From Pardosa pseudoannulata (lineage: Eukaryota > Arthropoda > Arachnida > Araneae > Lycosidae): DNA of 64,000 nucleotides. The DNA is taken from contig CM063510.1 in assembly GCA_032207245.1 (NCBI GenBank), positions 155,952,448 through 156,016,447 of the forward strand, in the 5' to 3' direction. The notes beneath the pieces were generated by a model. That model searched no databases and was not told the DNA's origin. It worked only from the letters and a program-made list of their open reading frames with translations. This document shows, in pieces, positions 51,103 to 62,384 of this stretch; position 1 is the first letter of the stretch; every line of letters starts with the position of its first letter. A program made the position numbers and the translations under genes.

Positions 51103-51264
51103 CAAATAATATATCTTTAAAGATGGGCTCGCCGTCATAACCAGAGGTCTCTAACTGCGTCTCGAGTAAACTAACTGCGTACTCCGTAATAGCGGTTTTT
51201 CTTAGATAAATTCCATTAAAATCAGCATAGAACTCGACTTCCTGATTTGTAATTGATTCATCTT
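51103..51264 (-). other. Candidate exon or transposase fragment (minus strand)
   Basis: After an acceptor-like ACACTAATCTCAG on the minus strand the frame reads DESITNQEVEFYADFNG, IYLRKTAITEYAVSLLETQL and YDGEPIFKDILFG. The amino-acid mix is protein-like and unlike the Lys/Asn/Ile/Phe-rich chance frames elsewhere, and the DNA is less A+T-rich than its surroundings. The frame stays open to 51011, and the donor at the end (TTTG|GTTCTA) is weak. The 'DES...' start and '..GE.IF..I' ending loosely recall a hAT transposase middle region. I cannot name a family. Confidence 0.3.
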
Positions 51265-51511
51265 CTGAGATTAGTGTTAACAATAAATGAAATATGAGAG
51301 ATGCAAATAATTTTTCTCTATTGTATCTCTGTACTAATTACTGTTTGAATAGTTCGTTGCTAGTTATGTCGGTCTAAGAGTAAATGTTTTTGTAGCTTGC
51401 GTCTTCATTCCGCTTGTTCTTACGAGGAAGAATATATTTATTTTAATGATTTTATTAATGCCTACATTTTAATATGAATGCATAAAACATTTTCAGGCTT
51501 ATATATTAATC

Positions 51512-51610
51512 TTAACCCATTAACACCAGAATTATATCTATTTTATGTATATATATACATATATATATATGTGTGTATATATATGTGTATATATATGTAT
51601 ATATCGATGA
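51512..51610. repeat. TTAA-flanked CCCATTAACACCAG end followed by TA/TATG microsatellite
   Basis: TTAA (51512-51515) followed by CCCATTAACACCAG resembles a piggyBac-type left end, and a TATGTATATATATACATA palindrome follows. The best possible partner, CTGGTGTCAGTCAAAGG near 52592, is poor. The microsatellite part (51546-51607) is certain. The transposon reading is tentative. Confidence 0.4.
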
Positions 51611-52090
51611 ATAAATATATTAAATCAAACTTACAGATCAGTAAATAATAAAACAAATATAAAGTTTAAACAACTTTGAAAATAGGGCAAGATTTGATTA
51701 TTAATATATTGTCAAATATTGGTTTTCTTGAAGTATCGCGATAACAACATTTAAAATTCTGCTCTGTCGATATAGTCTCCGTTAGCGATACAGTTTTAAC
51801 ACCGCACTCAGATCGCCAAAAGTCCGTTTTGCGTATTCACCCGCGTACTTGATGCAAACAGATTCTCGAAAATTTACCTTTGAAGATTTTGCACATCTCC
51901 GTCGAAGTCTATAGTATATTCTAATATATATCACTATACATATCATTGGATGTAGTTGAGCAAAACCCTGAAATTCATTAGTGACCCGTTTCCGAATCCG
52001 CTACTGGTTTGTATATTTATTGGGATATATCAAAGATATTGATATTCACCGTTTATTCCCAATAGCCAGAGATTTGTGCACGCGTTGGTA

Positions 52091-52357
52091 ATTCTGGATT
52101 GATTGATCGCAGTAGCTAGTCACCACGAACGTGCTGATATATCTCGATGTCACTGCTTGCGCATTCATTTCTTCTTCTAACATTGGAGCTTATGGTGCTT
52201 TTAATGAGTACTTAGATACTGATATTTCTGGATACCTTGAACACAACAGCTAGTTACCACGCAAGTGTTGATATATCGCGATAAGTTTCTAACTGCGCAT
52301 TTATGTCTTCTATTATTACTGGACGTTTATGGAGCTTTTGATGAGTATCGAGATACT
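52091..52357 (+). repeat. Tandem duplication, 2 x ~134 bp
   Basis: Unit 1 (52091-52224) and unit 2 (52225-52357) share TTCTGGAT, AGCTAGTCACCACG / AGCTAGTTACCACG, TGATATATCTCGAT / TGATATATCGCGAT, GCGCATT, TGGAGCTTATGGTGCTTTTA / CGTTTATGGAGCTTTTGATG and AGATACTG. Palindromic TATATCGCGATA-type motifs recur through 51725-52460. Confidence 0.85.
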
Positions 52358-52951
52358 GTTAAGTCTTGCAAAAATAGGGATATCTATTTACTCCTAGTTT
52401 AAAGTAGCATCGCTATACAGCAATTTCAATATTAATTCAGGGATATATCACGATATTAAGTTTATGATACCGTCCATTTAAAATATCATGAAGAGTTACC
52501 CGTAAAAAAGAAAAAAATAAATTATGATAACTGAGTTATTTGTTACCATATGTAGACATAGAACTATAAGTGGCGTTTAATGTGTCTCATGCTGGTGTCA
52601 GTCAAAGGACCTGCTGAAAAATTAAATTCATACGAAAGTTCCGAAAGTTCATAAAATGTCCATCCAAATGATAAAACTGTAATATCAGCTATTTGAAAAT
52701 TTATGAGATTGTTTATAATATAAGTTCTAGAACAGGAAAAGCTCTGCCAGATGCAAATATTCAGCTACTTCTCGAATTGAATAATGTAAGTGCGCTGAGT
52801 ACATTTTAAGGAAAATTCCATTTCATTGCATGAATCATTTCGTTCGCAATGAGCGGGAACAGAGGTACGGTATAATTTTGTAATGATCGCCAGCACCAAC
52901 TGTACTTTTCGAAGATGATTACGCTGCCAAAATGATGATAGTGCTTTGTAG

Positions 52952-53068
52952 AGAGAGCATCGAATAACACCTGACGCTGTATTTCACCGTGCAGCCAAAT
53001 GTAAACGTGATAACGATCTGGAAAAGTTTAGAATATGGAGCCAAGCGGTATACAAAAGATTAAATGAG
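52952..53068 (+). other. Candidate 39-codon coding exon
   Basis: Bounded by an acceptor-like GTGCTTTGTAG (ending 52951) and a good donor GAG|GTAAAG (53066-53074). The 117 bp in between are an exact number of codons and read REHRITPDAVFHRAAKCKR, DNDLEKFRIWSQAVYKRLNE. The region 52860-53070 is less A+T-rich than its neighbours, and the translation is charged and helix-like rather than low-complexity. The other two plus frames contain stops. I do not recognise the family. The frame runs on to a stop at 53104, so a small intronless relic is the alternative. Confidence 0.35.
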
Positions 53069-53281
53069 GTAAAGTTTCTTCATGCCAAATATAGCATCTT
53101 TTAGTTCAGTGACATGGTCCAGGGTTAGATGAGTTTGCTAAGTGAAAACTAAATCCATAGTTTTTCAAATAGACGGAAATGAAAAGCGCCCAATGCAGGA
53201 AATGTATGTAGACATGCAGTTAAATGTGGGCCAATGAATATATTAACTAAACAAATTCATGTGAAATATAACATGAGTACT

Positions 53282-54135
53282 AACCAACTTTTGATACTTT
53301 ACGGATTATTTTACGAGCTTTCAATTTAATTTTACGAATTAGACCGATAATTTTAACGGTTTTTGGTACCGTGAAAATGAAATTAGAAATTTCGAAAAAA
53401 GAACAATGGATATTTTTAATTTTAGCACAAATTTACGAAATTAAAAAAAGATAAATATTATTCTGTTGCATAATTTTATGTTTGGTTTCTCTCTGGAGAC
53501 CACCGAATTCGGACTTGTCAGAACATTGTATTTTGATTGTATGTTTATGCCAGTAGTTAATTGTGGATGTTTTTTTAAAGAAATTAAGAACCTCACAAAT
53601 GAAAATAAATTAATCTTATTTATTAAAATTTCAGTAATGTATAATCAAAATCAGTGATAATAATCAGTATAATGATCGCTCTCGTTTCTTATCTGATAGA
53701 TATTTAGTTTGAAATAAGGTAATTTTGTGTTTTTCTAGAATCAAATTCAATTGAAAAATTAGCTAATGTATTATTACGTATAATGAATACATAGATATTT
53801 TATTAACGGAAAAATTAATGGAAAATTTATAAATTATTATTTTTTTATAAATGGATTAATTTTATTAATAGAAAACTTGGATAAGAAATATACAGTTAAT
53901 TTTATTAATCACAATTACTAAAACTAATGCCACTAAATGTCAACCAACTAACAAACTGGTATTTTAACCGTAATATTTTACTGATGTCAGTTTTTTTCCC
54001 ATTAAGAAATCACCAGCCATAAAGTAATGTATACACTTACAGAAGCTTAATAGGGGGGTTGAAGGGCCTACAGCCCTAGGTACACCAAAATCTCATGTTC
54101 CAGGGTTCCAGATGTCAGCTTTTAAAAGTTGGCAG
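53282..54135 (+). mobile_element. Copy E of the unclassified CCTGCCAACTTTTACGG family
   Basis: Starts ACCAACTTTTGATACTTTAC and GGATTATTTTACGAGCTTTC. It continues TTAGACCGATAATTTTAACG, GAATTCGGACTTGTCAGAAC, ATGCCAGTAGTTAATTGTGG and AACCAACTAACAAACTGGTA. It ends CTTTTAAAAGTTGGCAGG, the best preserved right end in the window. It carries a 120-bp insertion at 53991-54110. The 63-codon frame at 53466 is not conserved in other copies. Confidence 0.7.
53991..54110. mobile_element. 120-bp insertion with perfect 8-bp target duplication inside copy E
   Basis: GATGTCAG stands at 53983-53990 and again at 54111-54118. Sister copies of the host repeat (for example 18512-18534) show the uninterrupted site TTTTACTGATGTCA...AAAAGTTGGCA. 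An 8-bp duplication fits hAT. The insert ends are TTTTTTTCCCATTAAG and CATGTTCCAGGGTTCCA, and a clear inverted repeat between them is not visible. An internal stem AGGGC/GCCCT lies near 54063-54077. Confidence 0.75.
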
Positions 54136-55089
54136 GATCGCATTTGTTTAGAATGATACTCAACATTTAAAAAATATTTTTAACTGATACCAACTTTGTA
54201 CAAGTTGTTGCTTGACTAAAGAAAAAGCGTTCTATTGTTGACATTTTCAAATACTCTGTCCCATAAATCCACTGTAAAATTTATAGGTGTGTTGAAAAAA
54301 CACTGGACTATTGAAACAGAGCGTCAACCGACACAGAGATTAAGTTACGATTGTTGAATTTACCTAGATTTAGACAGATAATTGCCATTTATCTCGTTTT
54401 GCCGTGGCTACAGGTGCTGAAGTGGAAACGTTCACAAACGGTTTGTCAGATAAGTGACAAAATAACAATGAAAGAGTTTGAACAATAGTGTATGAAATTT
54501 TGTTACAAACTACACAAAACTTTTACAAAGACATTTCAATTGATTTAGGTGGGTCTGTATCTGCCATATTGGATTCCTTTTGCTCAATGTTAACCTAGAT
54601 GAAAAATAAAATTCTCACCGGCAGGCTTTCATTTTAAGAATTATACTTCGTTATAGAACATTAAAATTTCTAAAATGCTATGCTATCCTGTTTTTTTTTT
54701 TTTTAATTTATTCCTGTTAAATATTTTATTTGCTTTCGAAATAGAATATACCGAAATTTCCCACTAATTTAAATATAAATATATTTTTCTAGATGTTTTT
54801 TAAATTGGGTACATGAATGATATCAAATAATTTTGTTTGTAAATGTGAAATAATTACAGCCTTTTCCTGATTTGTCTTAATCGTGCCGTCTGTTGTAATA
54901 CAAATTTTATTAATGTGTATAATGAATACATATTATGATAATGAAGGTAGAGTTTTAAGGTAGGTTATTATGTAGTAAGAAATTTTTTGCTTCAAGACTA
55001 TTGATCGGAAAATGAACAGAAATGACCTGTCGTAGCATTAAAAATTAAATATTTAAGAACAAGTTTTTTTGCTACCTACATATATTCTA
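54136..55089. other. Gene-free A+T-rich DNA
   Basis: Nothing recognisable. Confidence 0.4.
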
Positions 55090-55760
55090 CCTGCCAACTT
55101 TTACAGACAATCCGCAAAAATTAAAGATTTTTGGTTTATTTTCCCGGACTTATGGATGTATAGAGAATTTTTAATGTATTGGTACTGTGAAAAGTTTATT
55201 GAAAATTTCGAAAAAAAAAATCATTTTTCATTTTGGTAATGTCTGAAATTTCAAAAATCTATTTCATTTCCACGGAAATTTATTTAAGTGATAAAAAGAG
55301 ACCTATAAATATGCTTAATATGATTTAAATATATTAAATAAACTTACTAAGATTAAATAGTCGCATCACTGGACTACAGGTTCTATTAATTTTATTAGAA
55401 CTTTGTAAACTTTGACTATTGAAAAAAAAAAAATCAAATTTTCTAAAAGGAGGAGAGCTTAGTAAGTCATAGTTTGATAATTTTAACATTTTACTTTGTT
55501 GAATTCATTAAAAATATATTGAGTTTAAAATTTAGTTGGTCTTTTTTAAAAACAAATTTAATTGAAAAAATAGTTAATGTTTTAATTATATATTATAAAT
55601 GCCTAAAGATTCTATTTATTACAGTCAACTTTTAATTAGAAATTTTCTGGGGTAAATTCAAATTAATTAGTTATTTGTGACATTGAAAATCAACGGACTA
55701 TTTAAGCGAAATTTCGCGAAAAGTTTTACTGATGCTAAATTGTATATAAAAATTGGTAAG
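55090..55760 (+). mobile_element. Copy F of the unclassified CCTGCCAACTTTTACGG family
   Basis: Starts CCTGCCAACTTTTACAGACA, the best left end, and continues TTTTTGGTTTATTTTCCCGG and AAAATCATTTTTCATTTTGG. It ends AATTTCGCGAAAAGTTTTAC, then AAAAATTGGTAAG. At ~670 bp it matches copy A in length and lacks the GGCATAACC middle of copies B-E, so A and F may be one subfamily. Confidence 0.7.
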
Positions 55761-55879
55761 TCTGGTATATTGAGAAACACTATATTGCGAAAAATGATCA
55801 GATGCTTTCGAGTTTGGGTGCATCTTAGAATATTTAGAAAAATACTTTACAAATTATCCTGAAACTTCAGAGATGTTAA

Positions 55880-56590
55880 GAACTAGTATAGTTGCCAATG
55901 CTTCCGATATAATCGGAAGTTTTTCGATTATTGGGTGTATTTCCGATCTACCGACCAGAAAAATTATTCTTCCGATTTTCAGCGATATATTTTAAAATCC
56001 ATAAAGTTTTCGTACAAGTCGCATACTCGCTTTGTTCTTCTCTGTATTGATAATTATGTATACCAGCAAGAAGTAAATATGAATGATGAGCGAGTATTCA
56101 GCCAAATAAAAAAAAATCGGAACTTATTTTAGACAATCTCTGTCTAATGAAACATTAGAACAGTTATTAACTGTAAAATGCAGTAAAAGTTTGAAATATT
56201 TTGAAAATGAATTTGACAAACAATTTTTGAAAAAAGCAAAATCAGCCTTTACACACAACATTTTTAGACATACAAATCTTTCTTTAAGCAAGGTTTATTT
56301 AATCTGTCATAGATTAAATAAATCTTACTACTTTTCCCTATTTTTCCCTTTTTAAAATTTTTTTTTTATCTATATGCGAAGGAATACTGTTACTGCAATA
56401 AACTAACACAACTACGGTAAACTATAGATTTTTCTCTTTTGGTCGTTGGCACCTATGAACTAGTTAGCTGTTTTATACTTTCGCGAAGGCTTTATCTTAG
56501 AAACAAACAGGAGATCAGAAACAAATCTTGTAATAGACTGTCTGGTATCATCCAATAAACAATAATACTTGAAATAGGTCGTAGGTCTGG
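55880..56590 (+). pseudogene. hAT transposase C-terminal relic (left arm of inverted pair)
   Basis: One frame (55935-56132) ends NDERVFSQIKKNRN. After a frame change at 56128 the next reads FRQSLSNETLEQLLTVKC, SKSLKYFENEFDKQFLKKAK and SAFTHNIFRH. hAT transposases have a conserved C-terminal dimerisation segment of the form 'S-x-(D/E)-R-x-FS...(K)-x-R-x-x-L-x-x-x-x-L-x-x-L-L', which this fits well. Downstream comes the 3' untranslated part up to GTAGGTCTGGCATAT. The same 3' part, inverted, lies at 59481-59838. The frameshift and missing N-terminal and catalytic parts make it non-functional. Confidence 0.65.
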
Positions 56591-57438
56591 CATATGAGGC
56601 TGCTTTTAAAATTATCTGTTTTGAATCCTGCAAGATTGGCATGCATATATAAAAGATTCTTTAAAAATACAAAGTTTTAACGCAAGTTTTTCGTTTATAA
56701 CAAGCACGGTTTTTTACACAATTTACGACCTTTCTAAGGAACTTTACAAAGTACAATAAAGGGAATTATAATAAGCATATTCATGGATATATAAAAGTTT
56801 CTTTATCGTATGTTTTTTGTTTATAACTCATGGTTTTCTACCAAATCTATTCGATGTCAATGGTAAGAAACTTGACAAACTACTGTAAAATGAAATCTCT
56901 GCAGTCACACTATAAAAATATTATATATTTCAGGATCGAGTATTTTTCCAAGGATGATGGACCTTTTTTTTTGTCAGGCAAAATTTGTAAATTTACGGCA
57001 AATCTACGCCAAAATTTATAAAAATTTCAGCTGACTATCGTTAAAAATATCCAGAATATAAGGATTTAATTAAGTATTTTATCAAGTAATCTCATAAAAT
57101 TTTCAAAATGATGTCTTCCACATCGCATATTTTAATGTATAAAATAAAAAAAATAGAGGTAATGCATTATTTTTTAACTATATCGGCTATTTGATGTTGC
57201 TATTACTAGAATAGTTCAGTTTGATACAAAATGCTACGTTACACATAATAGGAAATCCCTTTAAGTAAAATCCTAGGAAATTTTAGAAGTTAGCAAAAAC
57301 AATGATCCTAAATTGTGTACAGTTTTGGTATTTTTGAAGATTTCGAAATCAAAATTTTATCTACCGCAATATGTGTGTGTTTACTCCAATAAAAGGAATT
57401 TCCCGAAGCCATTAGGTATAGTTTGTAATATATCGAAC
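56591..57438. other. Gene-free DNA between hAT relic and hAT MITE
   Basis: Nothing recognisable. Confidence 0.4.
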
Positions 57439-58219
57439 TAGGGTTGGCACGTTTTTGCCAAAGGTAGAAAAACCATGGAAAAAACCGGTAAAAACCGTCC
57501 TGGCAAAAATACACTTTTGTCACTTTTTGCCAAGTGGCAAAAATGGATGTTTTATTTACGGGGAGGTAACTATTTTAACTTTTACTAATTTTAACTCTAA
57601 TCTAAATATACATAATATAATGTTTTTTTAAACATAGAATATTCAATGCGTTATTAAAACAGCAATCTAAATCTAAAGTTATACTACCTAGAGATAAAAA
57701 AAAGATAAAATGAAAATTGATTTTGCAGGTTTTTCTGTGCAATATTGTTTTTGATGTAATTATTAGCTTATTTCCCCTACAAACTGTAGGTTTAAACGTT
57801 TTTAGTACTTATATAATATATCATATATGTATATATACACATTACAATTAAAGAAACATTACTATATTAAATTGATAAATAAAGAAAACATTTTTTATCC
57901 CTCACATAAATTTGCCTCCCTCACATAAATTTATTTACAAAAATAGAATATTGTATTTTCATTGCTAACATCAATGAAAATTATTTTAAATTGTTTAAAT
58001 TGTCAAATTAATACTAATGAAATACCTAATTAATATTTTGATTTAAGTCTGAATTGTAGTATGTACAAAATTATTTATTATTTTGTTATTTATTAATTAT
58101 TTTGTACATTTTTAAAATCCAGCCAATTTTTCTAGATTTTGCCATTTTTGCCGGTGTTTTCCAGTTTTTGCCACTGTTCTGGCAAAAATGCCATTTTGCC
58201 GGCAAAATGACCAACCCTA
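57439..58219. mobile_element. hAT MITE with TAGGGTTGG ends and perfect 8-bp target duplication
   Basis: TATCGAAC occurs at 57431-57438 and 58220-58227, exactly flanking the 781-bp insert. The ends are inverted repeats: TAGGGTTGGCACGTTTTTGC on the left and, on the minus strand, TAGGGTTGGTCATTTTGCC on the right. Both ends carry clusters of TGGCAAAAA / TTTTTGCCA motifs (about 57455-57545 and 58137-58210), which may be transposase-binding repeats. There is no coding frame. The intact duplication implies a fairly recent insertion. Confidence 0.9.
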
Positions 58220-58227
58220 TATCGAAC

Positions 58228-59329
58228 ACATAAAACAAAAATTATAAAATCTCAGAAAACATTTCAATGTCTAAATTATGCAGAAAAGTCACATGATATA
58301 AATAATTTAATACCCTAATATCTCGTTCCATTTAAAAATTATGCGAGCGTATTGTTTTCAAAATAAACAAAGTTTATCTACAAAAAAATTTGATAATAGA
58401 AAGTTGTGGAAAATTTAATAGTTTAGAGGCTTTTTTTAATTATAATATTGGATTACCGCAATCGCTTAAGATTATCCAAAGAGATGTTTGACATATATAC
58501 CTGGAAATTAGAGAGATACCTGGAAATATAAAGATACTTAAATACCTGGAAAGTTAGAAAATTGCAAAATGGCCAGGAAAAATGTAGAATATTTATTAAA
58601 AGTCAGAAAAATTTATAAATATTTTCTTAAAGTGTGGGAAAAGCTCAAAATAAAATAAATTAATTAAAAGGTCAAATTTTGGAATTATTTCCATCGTTTG
58701 AAGATTATATAGGAATAAAAGAACACGAAAGAATTTAAAAAAAAAAAAAAGGAGAAATAATTGCGACTGAAAATTAATTTGATTTCTTGAAGAGAGACAT
58801 CGTAAAGCTTAATATTTAAATCTTTTAAATTTGATAAAAATAAAGATTCAATTTTTCGTAAAGTTTTAAGCATATTTAGATATATCTTTTTTCTTTTTTA
58901 ATTTCATTCTGCATTTTATTTTATTTGTATATTAAGGAAAAGATTTTAGCAAGTGATTTAATGCAATATATAATATATAATTTCTTTTCAGTTTCCATGG
59001 CAATTTATTAGGCTACAATTGGATTCATTTTCATTAAGCTGTATTCTATAAGCTTATTTTGTGTTAATTTTATAAAAATCGAAAAAAGGTTTTAGAATAT
59101 ACCGTAAGTTAATAATGCTTTGCATGTACAGATAACTAATATATTTAAATTTAATTACTTCTGACATAATATTGACTACCATTTGAGCAGGGAATTTTAT
59201 AAGTTTTGCTCAGGGAAAGTCAGTGAATTTATCAAACAATTTTTTTTGAAGCCTTGTAGAGATCAAAAATGGCCAGTTAGGTTAGTAAAAGTCAGTATTT
59301 TTCAGACGACTTCAAATTTTCAAAATTTA
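58228..59329. other. Gene-free A+T-rich DNA
   Basis: A patch near 58497-58580 repeats ACCTGGAAA three times (58500, 58518, 58546), like the 'CCTGGAAA' runs in some hAT MITEs. No ends were found. Confidence 0.4.
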
Positions 59330-59480
59330 GTCAGTACAGTTAGTACCTGATGAAAAAGTGAGTTTTTAGCACTTGTTTGTGCTTTATTTGAATATTTTAA
59401 TTTTGTTTTATTACTCTAAAAGTATTTTTAAAAAAGGGCAAGATTGGGAGCAACTGCAGAATGATTTTGCCAGGTGATTG
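59330..59480 (+). repeat. Dispersed repeat, partner at 29310-29480
   Basis: AGTCAGTACAGTTAGTACCT, TTGAATATTTTAATTTTG and GGGCAAGATTGGGAGCAACT align in order with the 29-kb copy. Confidence 0.65.
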
Positions 59481-59838
59481 ATATGCCAGGCCTGCGACCT
59501 GTTTCTAGTATTATTGTTTACTGGCTGATACCAGATTTATTTCTGGTCTCCTGTTTGTTTCTGAGATAAAGCCTTCGCGAAAATAAAAAACAGCTAACCA
59601 GTTCATAGGTGCCAACGACCAAAAGAGAAAAATCTGAAGTTTACCGTAGTAGTGTGTAGATTATTGCAGTAACTACATTTCTTAGCATATAGATAAAAAT
59701 ATGAATTTTAAAAAGGGAAAAATAGGGAAAAGTTGCAAGGTTTATTTAATCTATGAAAGATTAAATAAACCTTGCTTAAAGAAAGACGATTTGTAAGTGT
59801 ACAAATACTGTTGTAAATGCTGATTGTACTTTTTGTAA
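59481..59838 (-). mobile_element. hAT 3'-end relic, inverted partner of 56239-56590
   Basis: The reverse complement aligns closely with the left arm: GATAAAGCCTTCGCGAAA, AACAGCTAACCAGTTCATAG, GTGCCAACGACCAAAAGAGA, AAAAAGGGAAAAATAGGGAA and TTAATCTATGAAAGATTAAA. The homology ends at a (TA)n microsatellite (from 59850), so any coding part further right has been lost or displaced. Both arms stop at the same GGCATAT boundary. Confidence 0.85.
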
Positions 59839-59846
59839 TATGTGTG

Positions 59847-59849
<3 letters not shown>

Positions 59850-59895
<46 letters not shown>

Positions 59896-59965
59896 CTATA
59901 TATATATCTATATATATAATATATCTATATATATATATATCTATATCTATCTATCTATATATCTA

Positions 59966-60017
<52 letters not shown>
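59850..60017. repeat. (TA)n microsatellite with TATC steps
   Basis: About 168 bases of TA with scattered TC steps (59890-59965). Confidence 0.95.
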
Positions 60018-60020
<3 letters not shown>

Positions 60021-61604
60021 GCAATTTTTCTTGTGGATATACAGATTTTCGTGGCAAAATTTTTATGACGTATGCCCGCGGATCGAATATATTTCGCTAT
60101 TTATTAGTAACTTCCTTTTGTAATATCGTAACTTACTTATAATAATATACAATTATTATTACAATATGCAATTTTTATTATAAAATTGAGATATAATTTT
60201 ACTGCATATAATATTCGATATATAATGTGTTTCTGTCTGAAGGAAAGCATGTACGAAAAAGGTTGTTATTTGAAATGCTTTCGCCCTTCCTAACGCTTTT
60301 CAGTATTATCAATCTTGACCGCATCACATCTTAGAACTTGAATTGGGATGGAATTGATTTCCAAGTAAACTTACAACTTGTGTTATTAAACAACACAGGA
60401 AATAAAAGTTGTAGTTGTTAGAAAACTGTCATTTATTTGTCAATTACTTGAGTTGGTCAGCTCTTTTTTCGATTTTGGTATGTAAAATCAGTATTTACAT
60501 CTTAATTACCTTTCATCTCTGAGATCTGTATTGACTTCTGAAGAGGTTTTTCTCTTCTATCACGATCACCTCCACAAACCGTCATTGACAAAAGTGTCAT
60601 TTTGGAGGCTTTTTGGAAGGTTTTCGTGGAAATCCCATTCATTTGGTCGCACGAAACATCATCACTGTCTTTTTGGACCACACCTTGTAAATGACATCTT
60701 TGTGTGGGAGGGGAAGAATATTAAAGTTAGGGGGGCATAACCAATTTCCTTGATATATAAAGTACAAAATGTCAATTTCTGATTTAACTCAACGATGCCA
60801 CCAATCGAGCTTCGAATTTCCAACCCGTTGGTTTAAATTTCGAATTTTAAAATATTCGGCTATATTTTTTAAAAGGGATGTGAATAATATTTAAAATACA
60901 TGGCAGTACAATCTGTACCAAAAGAACTTTTGATTTGAATAGAAAATTTTTCACAAAATCGGCGTCTTAGATAATATTCTTTAAAAGTATTCCCGTATTA
61001 ATAAACTATATTCAGTTTTCTTTGTTTCTTTTTCTTATTTATTGTATTATTTTTAGTATTTATATATAAACATAATTTCATATCAAACTTTGCTTACATT
61101 AATTACTCTTTGTTTCGCTGTATTCCGTACTACAGGAAAAAAAAACTTGCAGTTTAGTTTGCTTAATCCCAGTACGGTGTCCTATATTTTTTTTTCGAAT
61201 GCTGTTACTATTGCTACACTTGAAACTTTTTCGAAATTTATTTTATAGCAAGTAAATGCAAGAAATATATACGTTTTCATGTTTTCAAGTTTTCAAAATG
61301 ATTATTTTCTCATTATGGTTGTTTTCAGCTTTTATTTTTTTAATTACAAAGCATGTACGAGTCGTAAATGTACGTATCTAGTTATGTGGCAAGTACTTTA
61401 TTTATTGAGGGCTAGAGTTTCATACACGTTAAAGAAAATAAATGACTTAATGATTTATGACATAAAATGACTTCCTTATGGAATTAGAGGTCTAATTGAC
61501 TTTTAGGTGACTTGATAATTGTGAAAAGAATTCTGCTACTCTGAATACCTTTTTACCTTATTACGTCAACATATACGTGTTAGTTTTATTTCTGTTACTG
61601 GTAT
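60018..61604. other. 1.6 kb without a recognisable gene
   Basis: A 69-codon plus frame at 60531-60740 lies in a less A+T-rich patch (HDHLHKPSLTKVSFWRLFG...). It matches nothing I know. The rest is plain A+T-rich DNA. Confidence 0.35.
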
Positions 61605-61848
61605 GCCGAAGAATGGCTGAATGAATAGAGAGTTGCTCTTCGGTACTGAATTCGCGAGTTCGAATCCCGCTACGGGCATTAGCCCTTGTATTTCAAAAAG
61701 TGGACTGTAGACCAGACCAAACCAAACCAAATCAGTTGCCAGCATGGATGCAAGGGTGATTCTGATCCGAAAATTTGTGTGAGTCGAGAAATTATAAAAA
61801 ACAGGTTTTTTTCCCGTGAAAAATTTGTTTCTGAAAATTAAAAAAAAA
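61605..61848 (+). mobile_element. tRNA-derived SINE
   Basis: Starts GCCGAAGAATGGCTGAATGA. Box A is TGGCTGAATGAATAGAG (from 61615) and box B GAGTTCGAATCCCG (61656-61669 region), followed by CTACGGGCATTAGCCC. The body contains GTGGACTGTAGACCAGACCA and AACCAAACCAAATCAG, and the tail is an A run (near 61840). The acceptor ends do not pair well enough for a functional tRNA. Promoter boxes plus a unique body and A-rich tail mark a pol III-driven SINE. A target duplication was not found. A diverged relative follows at 62385. Confidence 0.75.
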
Positions 61849-62384
61849 GTTTTTTAAAACTGTCTTCCGCTTCACATAAAAAAAATATATAAATGAATTT
61901 TGAAGATAATTAGAAAGTTTTATATCTTTTATCACACTTCTTTTCTTTTTTGACGCTTCCACAAATCTTTTTTTTTACCGAAGAACAGTAATAATGTTAT
62001 ATTATTTTCTTTTTTAGAGCAATATGTTAAAATTTAAATTTATGTATTCAGATTAAGAAATTGAATTTTTGCTTCATAGAAAACCAACACACACATTGAT
62101 ATATGTGTGTTTGTATTATTTTATACAGAACACACTTATATTTCCAACTCTATAATAAGGTGATATATTTTAGAACATATTAATATATTGATATTTGATA
62201 AAAGATAAATCACAATATTAAAATTCAGATATCATCCAGCACTAGTTTTGGCATCCAGAAATTAACTTTAATATAGTTTTTATTTTAAATTAGTAGCGTA
62301 TACTTTTTCAGAAAAATTCGTACGATGTTCAGAAAATATTTTCTTGCTTAAAATCCCCCGTGCTTGGATGTTCGTAGCCGTTCG
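61849..62384. other. Gene-free A+T-rich DNA
   Basis: Nothing recognisable. Confidence 0.4.

Noticed and set aside
61605..61680. Possible tRNA gene on the plus strand
   Set aside because: Poor acceptor pairing and continuation into a SINE body with A-rich tail.
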